Shown here one piece after another: positions 28,662 through 41,780 of a stretch of DNA of 64,000 nt. Numbering within the stretch: position 1 is the stretch's first letter; every line of letters starts with the position of its first letter. The position numbers and the translations under genes are program-made. Source of the stretch: Effrenium voratum (lineage: Eukaryota; Sar; Dinophyceae; Suessiales; Symbiodiniaceae); NCBI GenBank assembly GCA_963377175.1, contig CAUJNA010000190.1, positions 1 to 64,000 on the forward strand, given 5' to 3'. A model generated the notes under the pieces. The model saw only the letters and a program-made list of their open reading frames with translations. It ran no database searches and was not told where the DNA came from.

Positions 28662-28721
28662 GTGGTTGTTGTGGACATGCACAACAACAATGCGGTGAGC
28701 AAGCGCCCCATGAAGGCAGAG
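28662..28721 (+). CDS. CHC: Clathrin heavy chain exon 3
   Basis: Encodes VVVVDMHNNNAVSKRPMKAE, matching [20 protein letters not shown] of the propeller. GC donor at 28722. Confidence 0.92.
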
Positions 28722-29125
28722 GCGGACGTGACATGGGCCTGGCTGAAACTGTACATCAACTTCAGATTTCAGGATAGAACATTTTTTTTCTTCGTTGAGT
28801 GGCGATGGCGAAAAAATGGTCAAAAGGAGTCACGTGCGGCAGGTTGGACGCTTGGGGAAGCTTTTGGCTGGAACTTGGGCACTGGCCCGTCTCCGAAGGC
28901 ATCCAAAGCCTTCGGAGCTGGCCAGTGGCTTTGCACATTTGGCTCGTCCCACGGTTGAGCCTTGCTTGTCATGGTTTTAGTCGCGCTTTCGCCGACAAAG
29001 AAGCAGTTGCGCATATGGTTGATGCCCGAATATTGCGAGTAGACCAACTGCAATGCCAAACACCGCGGCAAATCACTGTAAGTTCTCTGGGACTTGAGAA
29101 GCCGCTCTGGCTGGCTTCGGGCCAG

Positions 29126-29167
29126 GCGACGCTCATGAATCCACAGGACAACATCATCGCCCTCAAG
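29126..29167 (+). CDS. CHC: Clathrin heavy chain exon 4
   Basis: Encodes [14 protein letters not shown], matching SAIMNPASKVIALK. One of five GT donors (29168). Confidence 0.92.
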
Positions 29168-29804
29168 GTGTTGGAGCCGAAATCTCGCCGTATTTGGGTC
29201 CCTTAAAGTGAACATTTTGGAGAGGGCACCCCTTCAAACCAAGAATTGAGTGTAATCTTTGAGGATGTGCCTTCAGCGGACCCAGTAGGTTGTGGTCCGA
29301 CTGCTTGACCCGATTGATCGCTGACCGTCTGACCGGCCGATTGCTTCATCATTCGCTACTTTGTGCATGCCTGCGTGCGTGCAAGCGTGTCTTCATCCAG
29401 ACATCACTCATCACACCGCGTGATCTACAATGTGCACGATAATTATGGTGCGCGTTCAAGACACTAACCTGCAGCTTTGGTCGCCACCACATGAGGTGGG
29501 GTGAACATATTCAGCAGTCTATGATTGGAATGGGCGGACATTCGAGGCACCCACTAAATTTTCCATCATGGGACTGACTCTTTTGCCCAAGTCCTAAGGG
29601 GACCGCGGCTTTGTCTCCAACTCGGACGACCCGACCATGTGTTTGCGTTTCTTTTAGGGTCCCCCAGAATGGATTTTCATTTTGGTCTCCCTTTAACACC
29701 ATCCCAAAGCGGATCCCTTTAACACAAATGACAGACCCAAACGGGTTTGCCTTTCTTTCGTCCCACCACGGGTTCCGAAGCAACGCAAACAAGTGTCGCT
29801 GAAG

Positions 29805-29866
29805 GCAGCCACGGAGGGCCAGCCTGGGCACTTCGTTCAGATCTTCAACTTGGACACGAAAGAGAA
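29805..29866 (+). CDS. CHC: Clathrin heavy chain exon 5
   Basis: Encodes AATEGQPGHFVQIFNLDTKE, matching AGKTLQIFNIEMKS with a few extra residues at its start. Ends after two bases of a Lys codon; GC donor at 29867. Confidence 0.88.
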
Positions 29867-30754
29867 GCCGCTATGCACTGATGGGGGAGAAGGTCACAAG
29901 TCTGACTCGTGATATTCGTTGGACTTCGGTTTTGGAGGAGGGGTGACAAGATACTTGATTGGTTGGGGACCGAACCCCTCCCCGTTCTTCTGGGCGGATT
30001 CCCGTCAACGCAGCCCAAACAGTAAAGCCTGGAAAGACGACCACCCAGACAACCACCAGAGATGTGTGCTGACGCTTTGAAACTTGACCCCAGTGATCCA
30101 GGACGGCTCACGTCACGCGTTCTCACCGGCTTCGTGGTCCCGAGATGGTCCCGAGATGGGTTCGTCTTGTCCCAAGCTTTTGGTTTTCAAAGGAACCGGA
30201 AGGAAAACCAAAGTCCATCTAAGAGCCCTCGATAAGTCCCCAAAAAAACAGGAAACACCTATATCGATTTCTGGGGAAACGCATGTTGGGCATTTGGAGT
30301 CTTGAGGCTTTGCTAGCTTCTCTGGGAGTTCTCTAATTGATGTCAAGTTAGCTTCAGGCAATTCGCAGCGTGCGCGTGCAAACCAGCATGCTTATGGCTC
30401 GCCTCGGTCCTCTCAGGTCATGGGTTGCGCAGGAGGGTAATTTCTCTTTGAGTTTCCATCGGAAGTTCTTGCAAGGGAAAATCGGGGAATGCTGTTTCAA
30501 TTGGGACGATTCCACGTTCACAGCAGGGTTCTGTAGAAAGGGCCGCGCTTTGTTCAAGTTTCATGGTGCAGAGTCAGCAAGGTTCCCGATATAACAGCCA
30601 GTTTGGGTGGTAAGGTGAGTTTCTTTCGCCAGTTTATGCCTTGCACAGCTGGTTCTTTGCGCACTTGATTTTACCATCCAACTAGGGGTATACACAAAAT
30701 GGACCCTGATTACTTGCCACACTTTTGCCCGTTGCCAACTCTCAGAATCTCTCT

Positions 30755-30872
30755 CTATTTCTCTCACTCCCTCTCCCTCCCTCCCTCGTTCTCTCCCTCC
30801 CTCCCTCCCTCCCTCCTTCCCTCCCTGCCATCCTCAATGCTCCATGCTCCATGCTTCATGCTCCATGCTCCT
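30755..30872. repeat. CTCC tandem tract and ATGCTCC short repeats
   Basis: CTCC/CCCT units (30755-30830) followed by ATGCTCCATGCTTCATGCTC units, about 55 bp upstream of exon 6. Confidence 0.85.
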
Positions 30873-30924
30873 CATCAAACCTCGTTAAATCCCACGAATC
30901 CCATGAAACCGCTCAAGAGACGAG

Positions 30925-31006
30925 GCTGGGAGTGTACCAGTGCCCCGAGCAGATTGTCTTCTGGCGCTGGTTGGCACCAAGGCTTTTGGCCTTGGTTTGC
31001 TCTCAG
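30925..31006 (+). CDS. CHC: Clathrin heavy chain exon 6
   Basis: Encodes LGVYQCPEQIVFWRWLAPRL then LALVCSQ, matching the DVTFWKWIS...LVT strand pair. GA donor at 31007. With this end the alignment to exon 7 is gap-free. Confidence 0.9.
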
Positions 31007-31563
31007 GAGCTGGTGCATTTTTTTCCAGTTGCTACCCCTTTTGGAAAGCCGAAGCAAAACCACGCATCTTTTTAAGGTCCAAGACCCTATTTTGACTCGT
31101 ACCTCGGTTGGATGGCTGACATTCAATTTTGTCGGAAGCTGATGGTGTATCAATCTTAATTTTGTCGGAAGCTGATGGTGTATCAATCTTGTGATTGTCG
31201 GAGAGACATGAGATATGAGATATGAGATAGCGGGTTTCGATATAGGCAGGCTATGGCTTCCCAAGATCAGTTGTTTTTTTCTTTCTGGTTTGTCTGTTAC
31301 CCTGCAAAGAGTGGGACACACGGAAAAGAGCAACACAACGCAGCGAGTGCTTTGGGGCCTCTTTTGGGTTCCCCAGTTATGGCACAAGGTTTGACAGCCC
31401 CTTCCATTTAATCCGCTCGAAACACGAAAAAGAAAACACAAGAGGGCTTGCTTCAAAATCAGGGTAGCCCCACAAAGGAATAGCATGGACCCCCAAAACA
31501 AACGACTTTGCCCAAATGGATGATTTTGGCTCAACCCTTCGCTTCGCGCCCACTGGACCGCAG

Positions 31564-31680
31564 GACGTATTCCACTGGAACTTGGCCACCGCCAACTCCC
31601 AGCCGGAGAAAATCTTCCAGCGCGCTGGGAAGCTGGCGGAATCGGGCACCCAGATCATCAACTACACAGCCAACAGCCAG
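31564..31680 (+). CDS. CHC: Clathrin heavy chain exon 7
   Basis: Longest exon (117 nt). Encodes DVFHWNLATANSQPEKIFQR then AGKLAESGTQIINYTANSQ, matching AVYHWSMEGESQPVKMFDR...QIINYRTD. GC donor at 31681. The next intron holds the TACA array. Confidence 0.95.
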
Positions 31681-32167
31681 GCCAGCCAGCCTGTTTCTGC
31701 ATGTCTTTTTGCAGTGGATTTTATGACTGTTTGGCAGAGGACATATGGTTTGTTGCTCCTTGTAACAGACATTAAAAATGGTTCTGCCAGTGTTTTCAAC
31801 TACAGCACTTGAATCCATTTCCCTCAAGAACCAGGGCTGCATTGTACTTAGAGATTGGATTTGACGAAGATCATTGTCAGGCCTGGTTCAGGGTCCACGT
31901 GGGGTAGCTGGATTGAGCTAGATTCGGAAGTGAGCATTTTGCGTTGCTGGGTCACCACTTTTCGGTTGGTAGTGTGGACGTTGAATTTGCTCATGATCGA
32001 GTGCAGACACAGCGGAGTTTGGAGGGACGGATGTACTGCGGACTGGGTGGGTGCTTTGGAGGGCGCTTCGATTTCAGGGGAATGACCTTCGGAGGTGCTA
32101 AAAGGTGCCACGCTAAGAACAAAGAGGCCACCCTAGGCTGAGGTTGCATATGATCAATATATACGTA

Positions 32168-32322
32168 TATGTATATACGTACATACATACATACATACAT
32201 ACATACATACATACATACGTACGTACATACATACATACATACATACATACATACATACATACATACATGCATGCATGCATGCATGCATGCATGCATGCAT
32301 GCATGCATGCATGCATACACAC

Positions 32323-32371
<49 letters not shown>

Positions 32372-32730
32372 TACATATACATACATACATACATGCACAT
32401 ACAGACACACACATACATACATACATACATACATACATACATACATACATACATACATACATACATACATACATACATACATACATACATACATACATAC
32501 ATACATACATACATACATACATACATACATACATACATACATACATACATACATACATACATACATACATACATACATACATACATACATACATACATAC
32601 ATACATACATACATACATACATACATACATACATACATACATACATACATACATACATACATACATACATACATACATACATACATACATACATACATAC
32701 ATACATACATACATACATACATACATACAT

Positions 32731-32765
<35 letters not shown>

Positions 32766-32892
32766 TGCATGCATACATGCATACATACCTACGTACGTAC
32801 GTACATACATACATACATATATTAATTGCATACATACATACCTACATGCATACATATATATCTATATATCTACATATAATATATATATATAT
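32168..32892. repeat. (TACA)n array with ATGC, ACACAT and GTAC variants
   Basis: The core 32411-32748 is almost pure TACA. Flanks contain runs of TGCA (32267-32315), ACACAT (32318-32372) and a TATA-rich end. Lies in clathrin intron 7. ORFs of more than 200 codons on both strands (MYVC..., YIHT...) are repeat readings. Confidence 0.97.
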
Positions 32893-32999
32893 ATGATATA
32901 GATATGGCAGTCTATGGTCGATTTGGGTTTTGGCAGGCGCGGCAAGAACCGCCGGTTTTGTGTAGCTCCCATGCTAGGGCTTGTGACTCACAGACCCAG

Positions 33000-33035
33000 G
33001 TGTCCTGGTGCCTGCTGACGGGCATCTCCTCACAG
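33000..33035 (+). CDS. CHC: Clathrin heavy chain exon 8
   Basis: Encodes VSWCLLTGISSQ, matching QKWLLLTGISAQ. GA donor at 33036. Confidence 0.92.
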
Positions 33036-33740
33036 GAAGGGGGGAAGGGGTGGGTGGGTGGCTCCCACCTCCAGGTATTTGATTCCTTGTGCTGTTGAAT
33101 TTACGCGGTTTTTTCGGCAGGTTTCCGCAATGGGCAAACATGTGAGCGCTCGATAATCTATATTCTGCGGAAAACGCCTCCTTGAGAATGCATGTGAAAC
33201 CGATTTTCAAAAAGAGCATTCTTTAAGGGGTCCAGGCTAATCTGAAGCGGATTAACTACATGTCCCCCTTAAATATGAATGTATGCTTATACCTATATTC
33301 ACATGGTTTTCCCTCGTGTTAGCTGAAGCTACCAACCTACGCATGTTGCGAGCATGTAGTGATTCCCGCACTGAACAGGGGAATATCACTTGTATGGCCC
33401 CCCTCGTCTCTCAAAAAATGTGACAAAACGGGCGGACAAGTGTGGTTTCTGAGGAGAATGATGGGCGAAGGGAATGAGGAAGCAACCCTAAGACCCCTTC
33501 TCCAAAAGGGAAGCACACATGACCATTTCGGCTCCAGTGGTGCTGGGTGCTTCGCGCGGAGGCCCTAGCACCTTTTTGGAAAATGAACAAAATACAGGCT
33601 TGTCCCGCTTGATCAATCTGCAATCGATTCCGAGATCCTGTGTTTTCAGGGTTCCTCAAAGGATACGTCTGCGCTGTCAAAAACAGATTCTGCCAGCTGA
33701 TTCAGAGAAATCGGCCGCATTTCTTTGAGGAAACCTGCTC

Positions 33741-33760
33741 ATGTGTGTGTGTGTGTGTGT
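33741..33760. repeat. Short (GT)n tract
   Basis: Ten GT units in clathrin intron 8. Confidence 0.9.
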
Positions 33761-34442
33761 TGTTTTTGGGCGGGGTTTCTTTCCTTGGCTGCTTCCCTTC
33801 TTTTCGCCGGCCAGGAACGAGTCCCAGTCGACGTTTGGCAAGTTTGTCAGTTTGTCTTTGGGAGAAATCAGACCGAAGCCAACCATCTGGGCTCCAAATC
33901 CTGTTTCCCTTTTTGTTCGGTAGCTTCCCTTGAAACCAGCTTGAAAAGAGCCCCACCCGACACAGACTCACATGTCTCCCGAGCTGAATGCAAGACAGAG
34001 ACCCCTAAAATGATAGTCTTCAACTTTTCAGCCCAACTGGAGATTGCAATCCTCCAGCTCGTTGGTTTTGAGAAGTGCTTTTTGTGGTGTGGGAACTTAA
34101 CGGGACTCTCGAAACAAGGGCGACTTCCTTCTGAGCTGCGGGTGCAGAAGCAACGACATGGGGCTAAGCCTAGAGGTGTCTCCAGTTCGAGCGGATTTGA
34201 ACGAGTCCCTAGTTCTTGGGGAGCCACCCCAACCTCTAAACCCCCAAGCCATCAATTGGAGAGAAGCTGAATCTATTGTGTTCTGTTCAGAAGGCCGTCG
34301 TGGTTGGGAAGCGTTCCTGGTTCTATGCCTGGCTTTTGCGGCCGATTCCGTGGCCGCATTCACAAGTTCAGTCGCTGCCTGTTCCACTTTCTCTCAGTCG
34401 TGCGGGCCCAGAGATCTTAAGTCGCGGCAAAGACAGGACCAG

Positions 34443-34484
34443 GGCAGGACCATTGACGGCAACATGCAGCTCTATAGCAGCCGG
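34443..34484 (+). CDS. CHC: Clathrin heavy chain exon 9
   Basis: Encodes GRTIDGNMQLYSSR, matching NRVVGAMQLYSVDR. GC donor at 34485. The next intron (34485-38772) holds the TCCA/CACC array. Confidence 0.92.
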
Positions 34485-35296
34485 GCAGTGATTTGGATGG
34501 TGGGTGGGAACATGTCATTCCTTGTCGTTTTGTTATTATAATTGTTATTATCATTTATTACTTTTTTTTTCAATGTATATATTTATTTATAATAATTATT
34601 GTTTTCATTATGATTAGAATAGTAATAATTATTATTTTTATTTTTTGCGATTGTATCCTTTCACCTTTTCCTCCCCCGGCTGGTTTCTGCTCTTACACAA
34701 CTTTGATTATCTCCTTTGTGTCATTTTCTTTCTTTCTTATGTGTTCTGTTTGCATCAATTTCCATCCTTTCTTTGCATTTGCATGTTTTCTTATCATGAA
34801 TTTTCCATCATATTCCATTCCAGTCACAAGACAGTGTTGCACCTCTCGTTTTACTTGCAGACTCTGCTGCAGCTGCTTGATTTGCAACCAAGCGTACATG
34901 AGCAATTGGTACTCTGCACGAAAGGGGAGGGCGTTGGGTACAGTGACCAGACTATCAGCCCGGGCTGATGTGGCTACATACCAGGTGAGGTGCGAGAGCC
35001 CTGGCAGCACCAATGCGGCGGGCAAGAGTAACACTGGCCAATTGATCAAAGCAACATGCGCACAATTGTCGTCTGGCTGTACGAAGGTCAACTTCTCACA
35101 TGACTTCTAGTCCTTTACTTCTCACTTTCTGCAGCTTTCTCTTTTTCCGTGCTTGGTTGGAGCGGGTGGCGGCCTGTGACTCGAGTGCATTGCCCAAGCC
35201 AGCCGGCCATGTGGAACTCCAACCGGAGTCATCCCAAGAGTTGTGGGGAATGGCGGGACCATGCCCCAAGGCCGTGCACCCGAGGTTTTTATTTCT

Positions 35297-37179
35297 CCAT
35301 CCATCCATCCATCCATCCATGCATCCATGCATCCATCCATCCATCCATGCATCCATCCATCCATCCATCCATGCATCCATCCATCCATCCATGCATCCAT
35401 CCATCCATCCATCCGTCCGTCCGTCCATCCATCCATCCATCCGTCCGTCCATCCATCCATCCATCCATGCATCCATCCATCCATCCGTCCGTCCGTCCAT
35501 CCATCCATCCATTCGTCCGTCCGTCCATCCATCCATCCATCCATCCATGCATCCATCCATCCATCCATCCATGCATCCATCCATCCATCCATCCGTCCGT
35601 CCGTCCCTCCATCCATCCATCCATCCGTCCGTCCGTCCGTCCATCCATCCATCCATCCATCCATCCATGCTTCCATCCATCCATCCATCCATCCATCCGT
35701 CCGTCCGTCCGTCCCTCCATCCATCCATCCATCCGTCCGTCCGTCCATCCATCCATTCATGCATCCATCCATCCATCCATACGTCCGTCCGTCCGTCCAT
35801 CCATCCATCCGTCCGTCCGTCCATCCATCCATCCATCCATCCATCCATCCATCCATCCATCCGTGAGTCCGTCCATCCATCCATCCATCCATCCGTCCGT
35901 CCGTCCGTCCATCCATGCATCCATCCATCCATCCATCGATGCATCGATGCATCGATGCATCCATCCGTCCATCCATCCATGCTTCCATCCATCCATCCAT
36001 CCATCCATCCGTCCGTCCGTCCGTCCCTCCATCCATCCATCCATCCGTCCGTCCGTCCATCCATCCATTCATGCATCCATCCATCCATCCATACGTCCGT
36101 CCGTCCGTCCATCCATCCATCCATCCATCCATCCATCCATCCGAGTCCGTCCATCCATCCATCCATCCATCCATCCGTCCGTCCGTCCATCCATGCATCC
36201 ATCCATCCATCCATCGATGCATCGATGCATCGATGCATCATCCGTCCGTCCGTCCGTCCGTCCCTCCATCCATCCATCCATCCATCCATCCATCCATCCA
36301 TCCATCCATCCATCCATCCATCCATCCATCCATCCATCCATCCATCCATCCATCCATCCATCCATCCATCCCTCATTCCATTCGTCCATCCATCCATCCA
36401 TCCATCCATCCCTTATTCCATCCATCCATCCATCCATCCATCCCTCCATCCATCCATCCATCCATCCATCCATCCATCCATCCATCCATCCATCCATCCA
36501 TCCATCCATCCATCCATCCATCCATCCAATGATGCATCGATGCATCGATGCATGCGTCCCTCCATCCTTCCATGCATCCATCCTTCCATCCATCCATCCA
36601 TCGATCGATGCATCGATGCATCCATCCATCCATCCGTCCGTCCATCCATCCATCCATCCATCCATCCATCCATCCATCCATCCATCCATCCATCCATCGA
36701 TCGATGCATCGATGCATGCGTCCATCCATCCTTCCATTCATCCATCCATCGATCGATGCATCGATGCATCCATCCATCCATCCGTCCGTCCGTCCCATCC
36801 ATCCATCCATCCATCCATCCATCCATCCATCCATCCATCCATCCATCCATCCATCCATCCATCCATCCATCCATCCATCCATCGATGCATCGATGCATCG
36901 ATGCATCCATCCATCCATCCATCCATTCATCCATCCATTCATGAATCGATGCATCGATGCATCCATCCATCCATCTCCATCCATCCATCCATCCATCCAT
37001 CCATCCATCCAGCCATCCATCCATCCATCGAAGCATCGATGCATCCATCCATGCATCCGTCCGTCCGTCCATCCATCCATGAATGGATCTATCGATGCAT
37101 CCATCCATCCATCTCCATCCATCCATCCATCCATCGATGCATCGATGCAGCGATGCATCTATCGATCGATGCATCGATG

Positions 37180-37210
<31 letters not shown>

Positions 37211-37533
37211 CCATCCATCCATCCATCGATCGATTCATCGATGCATCCATCCGTCCATCCGTCCGTCCGTCCATCCATGCATCCATCCATCCATCCATCG
37301 ATGCATCGATGCATCGATGCATCCATCCGTCCGTCCGCATCCATCCATTGCGCCATGCATCGATGCATCGATGCATCTGTCCATCCATCCATCAATCCAA
37401 CCATCCATGGATCGATGCATCGATGCATCGATGCATCGATGCATTGATGCATCCGTCCATCCATCCATCGATGCATCGATCGATGCATCGATGAATCCAT
37501 CCATCCATCCATCCGTCCGTCCGTCCATCCATG

Positions 37534-37568
<35 letters not shown>

Positions 37569-38400
37569 CGATCCATGCATCGATGCATCCATCCGTCCGT
37601 CCGTCCGTCCATCCATCCATGCATGCATCCATCCATCCATCCATCCATCCATCCATCCATCCATCCATCCATCCATCCATCCATCCATCCATCCATCCAT
37701 CGATGCATCGATGCATCCCTGCATCCATCCGTCCGGCCGTTTCTCCATCCATCCATCCGTCCGTCCGTCCGTCCATCCATCCATCGATGCATCGATGCAT
37801 CGATGCATCCGTCCATCCATCCATCCATCCATCCATCCATCCATCCATCCAACCTTTTTTAATGCATCCATCCATCCATCCAACCATCCATCCATCCATC
37901 CATTCATCCAACCATCCATCGATCGATGCATCGACGCATCCATCCATCCGTCCATCCATCCATCCGTCCATCCATCCATCCATCCGTCCGTCCTACCCAT
38001 CCATCCATCCATCCATTCATCCATCGATCATCCATCCATCCATCCGTCCATCCATCCATGCGTCCCACCCACCGACCCACCCACCCACCCACCCACCCAC
38101 CCACCCACGCACGCACGCACCCACGCACGCACGCACGCACGCACGCACGCACCCACCCACCCACCCACCCACCCACCCACCCACCCACCCACCCACCCAC
38201 CCACCCACCCACCCACCCACCCCCACCCACCCACCCACCCACCCACCCACCCACCCACCCACCCACCCACCCACCCACCCACCCACCCACCCACCCACCC
38301 ACCGCCAGCCAGCCATCCCTCCCTCCTTCCCTCCCTCCATCCATCCATCCATCCAGGCAGCCAGCCAGCCATCCATCCATCCATCCATCCATCCATCCAT
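35297..38400. repeat. 3.1-kb TCCA/TCCG/CACC array
   Basis: ATCC units dominate, with interspersed GTCC blocks, TGCATCGA blocks (mostly 35930-37930) and a CACC/CACG run at 38066-38302. It sits in clathrin intron 9. Tracts repeat at a higher order: the stretch around 35650-35800 reappears at about 35980-36100. ORFs up to 781 codons (HPSI... and DGWM...) are repeat readings, not genes. Confidence 0.97.
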
Positions 38401-38772
38401 GTACAGTATGTCTTGGGCAATGACACGAGAAGTGGAGGGTCTGGTTGTTTCTCGTTTCGCGGGCGGACTTGTATAAACAGGAGTTTTTGCTGCTTGATGA
38501 TGAGCGTTTTGCCCCTTTTGGTTTGAGACAGCATCTTTTCGGGCACCAAAATGGAGTCTCCCTTTGTTGGTTATGTTTAGCGAACCATAGGGTGGATGCT
38601 CTAAAAGTATTGCAAGTAGAACAAGGAAGCCTTCCAATTCACACAACACATCCAATGGTTGTGCGGTTTTGAGGCTGGACTTACCCTGTAAATACCACCA
38701 TGGCGTGGTTCTGAGCCTCTGTGGTTGGTTTACGAGTGATGGCGAACGGGGCCAAGCCGCTGAGGCGTGGAG

Positions 38773-38806
38773 CGGAAGCAGCAGCAGCTTTTGGAGGGAC
38801 ACGCAG
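38773..38806 (+). CDS. CHC: Clathrin heavy chain exon 10
   Basis: Encodes [11 protein letters not shown] plus one base, matching RKVSQPIEGHA. GT donor at 38807. Exon starts with C after AG, unlike most. Confidence 0.9.
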
Positions 38807-39658
38807 GTGTGGTGGGGCCGGTGACCTCCGGAGGGTCGGTCTCAAAACGGCTGCTGGTAGAAAACTTGGCTGTTGGGCCAACTTCTGAGATACTGGTCAT
38901 GGCTGGACTTACTTATTTTCCATGCTGCCAGGATCACAACCGAGGCAAGTGAAGGTTAGCCGAGGGCAGCAATAGGTTCGGACGCCTTGTTGACTCTTCA
39001 ATTGGTTTTGGGTAGACCGCTTGAATTACATGTTTTCTTTGAACCCCACTTGAGAGTGCATTCCAAGTGCTGAGGAAAGAGAAGGGACTCTGCTGCTTGA
39101 TTTCCACAGATCCACACAGATCATCTAGACGCATGTTTCATTTGTTTGTCCGCAAATACAGTCTTTCGAAGGCTGTTGGTGCTCCATCCAAAACAGAACA
39201 ACGTAACTGATGCTTGAAGACAGCAAGCCTTGCAGCACGACAGCAGACATTCGCAGCATGAAACCTGCGCATTGCTTTGGGGGTATCCTTGCTTGCCTTC
39301 TGACACCGTCAGCGAGCGAGCGGAGACGTGGCCCTAGCAGGCTTGTTTTTTTTTTGTTTTTGTTCAGATTAAAATGGCCTGCTCGCCCAGTCTGACTGTA
39401 CAGGCTGAGGTCCGACTTCGTGGAATCCGGCGATGATCCACCAACGGAGAAACCGTTGTGTTTTGCGTGCAAATAGTTCGCACAGATCCGGCTGGTGTCG
39501 CAATTCCAAAAGGGCGGCAATTTGAGATCCAACCCACCGGGGGTTATAAAAAGGGGCGACATCGTTCAGACCACTTTTGAGATGCCTTTTCCTCGCCTTT
39601 TGCGGCGCGAGGGACATTCCTTTTTCCGAGGCCCTTGAAAAGCCCTCGGCGCAGCCAG

Positions 39659-39729
39659 GCAGCTTTGGCAACGTTTTTGTGGACGACGGCGGCGTGCGTG
39701 CCGGGGTCTTCGCTTTCCAGGAGAGGAAG
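39659..39729 (+). CDS. CHC: Clathrin heavy chain exon 11
   Basis: Encodes SFGNVFVDDGGVRAGVFAFQ then ERK, matching the plant-type HAASFAQFK...LISFASK stretch. This is the least conserved part of the propeller. GC donor at 39730. Confidence 0.82.
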
Positions 39730-40200
39730 GCGCGTTGGGTTGACCACGTGGCGAGGTCCCAAAATTTCCTGAAGTGGCCATAGTCCATTTGGGTGTTTGT
39801 TTTTGTGAGGGGCCCCGCAAAGAAGTCTTTTTCCTTTCAGCTTCGATTGCAACAAGGGTACCCTCAAAAACGACACACCCAGTTGGGGGTTGCCATGAGG
39901 GCTCCTTTTGACATCTGCTTTTACGCGACACAAGGCGGGTCCACCCCCCCGGCCCAAAAAATGTGGAGGGACAGACACACCCAATTTCCCCCACAGGCTT
40001 CCCCATGTCCAAATCTGCGGGAAGGGCCTAGGTGGCCAAGGCATAGGATTGGAAAGATGAAGGTGCACTTTGAACCTGGGAGATTCCCAGGAGTGGCCTA
40101 TGAAGGGTGACCACACAGCCAGTGGAACAGCACGCGCATTGCACAAGGACTATATACATCCGGGCTTGTGCGGCAACCCTTTATTTTTCAGCGCGCGCGC

Positions 40201-40201
<1 letters not shown>

Positions 40202-40283
<82 letters not shown>

Positions 40284-40360
40284 CCTGTGTGTCTGTGCGT
40301 CTGTGCGTCTGTGCGTCTGTGCGTCTGTGCGTCTGTGCATCTGTGCGTCTGTGCGTCTGC
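40202..40360. repeat. (GT)n followed by a TCTGTGCG octamer array
   Basis: About 38 GT units (40202-40278) lead into about nine TCTGTGCG octamers (40289-40360), which look like an expanded variant of the dinucleotide run. Clathrin intron 11. Confidence 0.93.
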
Positions 40361-40702
40361 GTGTGCGTGTGCGCACGAGCGCCTCAAGAGCCATGCGACG
40401 AAGCACCGCAGGAAGTAGCATTGTGCGCGCTTACACCATGAAGGCTTACAGGTGCAAGGAGGCATAGTTGCAGTTGAATTCTGCTGGCAGATTGCTAGGC
40501 TTGCACACTCCATACTTACGATTCTACAACACGTAGCCAGACACACAGCTTGATGGACATGAGCTTGGAACGTTGACTGAATTGAGAATGACTCCATGAG
40601 GGGGGGGGGGGGGTACAAAACCCCCTTAAATTGGGTCAGGATGGTCATCAACCCCTTTTCAATAGCCATGCACATCCTATGCCGTTTCCCTGAAGCAGCA
40701 AG

Positions 40703-40777
40703 GCCGGCACCACCCAAACCAAGCTGCACGTCATGGACATCCTGAAGAACCGCGGGGAGTCTGCGCCGCCCTTCAAG
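40703..40777 (+). CDS. CHC: Clathrin heavy chain exon 12
   Basis: Encodes AGTTQTKLHVMDILKNRGES then APPFK, matching [22 protein letters not shown]. GC donor at 40778. Confidence 0.92.
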
Positions 40778-41090
40778 GCGTGGCCCTTTGAATGTGCGCG
40801 TAAGTTTAACATCATCGATGGTAGCGAAGGGGATGAAAAGGGACACACGGTGATTTCCCTATGCTCACGTGCCTTGAACATGACCCCGGCCTCGCAGCTG
40901 CCAAACCGCCTCAAAGTCTTGTCCCTGGCTGAACCTATCTCCTTTTTTTGGCTGGTGAAAGGGGCTTCTCATGTTTTGTCTTAAACTTGTAGAAACAAAA
41001 GCACAATTTTGGGTGGTCCTTTAAGGGAAGCCAACAGGCAAAGGCAGCCATTCGGTGGCGCTAACTTTGGGGGGACTCGACTCTCGCCAG

Positions 41091-41189
41091 GTGCAGGTGG
41101 AGATCGCCATGCCGCCTGAGGCGCCCTCGGACTTCGCGGTGGGCCTGCACTTGAGCGAGAAGCACGGCGTGATTTTCATGATCACCAAG
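41091..41189 (+). CDS. CHC: Clathrin heavy chain exon 13
   Basis: Encodes VQVEIAMPPEAPSDFAVGLH then [13 protein letters not shown], matching [32 protein letters not shown]-type sequence closely. GC donor at 41190. Confidence 0.95.
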
Positions 41190-41714
41190 GCGCGAGCTCG
41201 CACAGATCTCACGAAACGTCTCTCCGACGTTTCGGAGAGAGTTCCGGAGAGCGAGTTTCCGCTGGTACAGGGAATGGGTTTGGAGCGGGGAAGGGGTTGG
41301 GAGTTGGGGTTTCACCCCGTGTGGAATAGGAATTGAGATTTGAGTGCCGTCAGTTGCCAATTGCAGACGAAGCCGTTGAAAAGCGCCAACTTGACCAACG
41401 GAAACCCACAAAGCCAAAATGTGTCCCACTGATCCTGGAGGAGACGCACTGCCACCATCAGCAAATATGACTCATCAAGGATTTGGGACTCATGTTCCTG
41501 GAAAACACTGTCTTAGTTCATTGGACAAATTTGAGGTCCATCCCAGATGATTTGTTTCAACGTGTACCCCTTGGAAGTCTTGATGTTTCTCCAGCGCTGC
41601 GACTGGCTGGGTTTGTTGAACACAACCATGCCCCCTTGGAAAGCAGACCGTTCTACAGGTTCGTGTAGATTTGTGAGACGCATCTCCAACGGGCGTGGCC
41701 GGCCTGGCACTGAG

Positions 41715-41780
41715 GCCGGCTATCTCTTCATGTTTGACGTCGCCACGGGAACCATGCTGGTGCGATCCAGGGTCTCTCAG
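41715..41780 (+). CDS. CHC: Clathrin heavy chain exon 14
   Basis: Encodes AGYLFMFDVATGTMLVRSRV then SQ, matching [21 protein letters not shown]. GC donor at 41781. Confidence 0.94.

Noticed and set aside
31991..32901. ORFs of 200-263 codons (MYVC, YIHT repeats)
   Set aside because: Readings of the TACA array in clathrin intron 7.
35100..38526. ORFs up to 781 codons rich in HPSI or DGWM
   Set aside because: They are readings of the TCCA/TCCG array in all frames, with no non-repeat domain.
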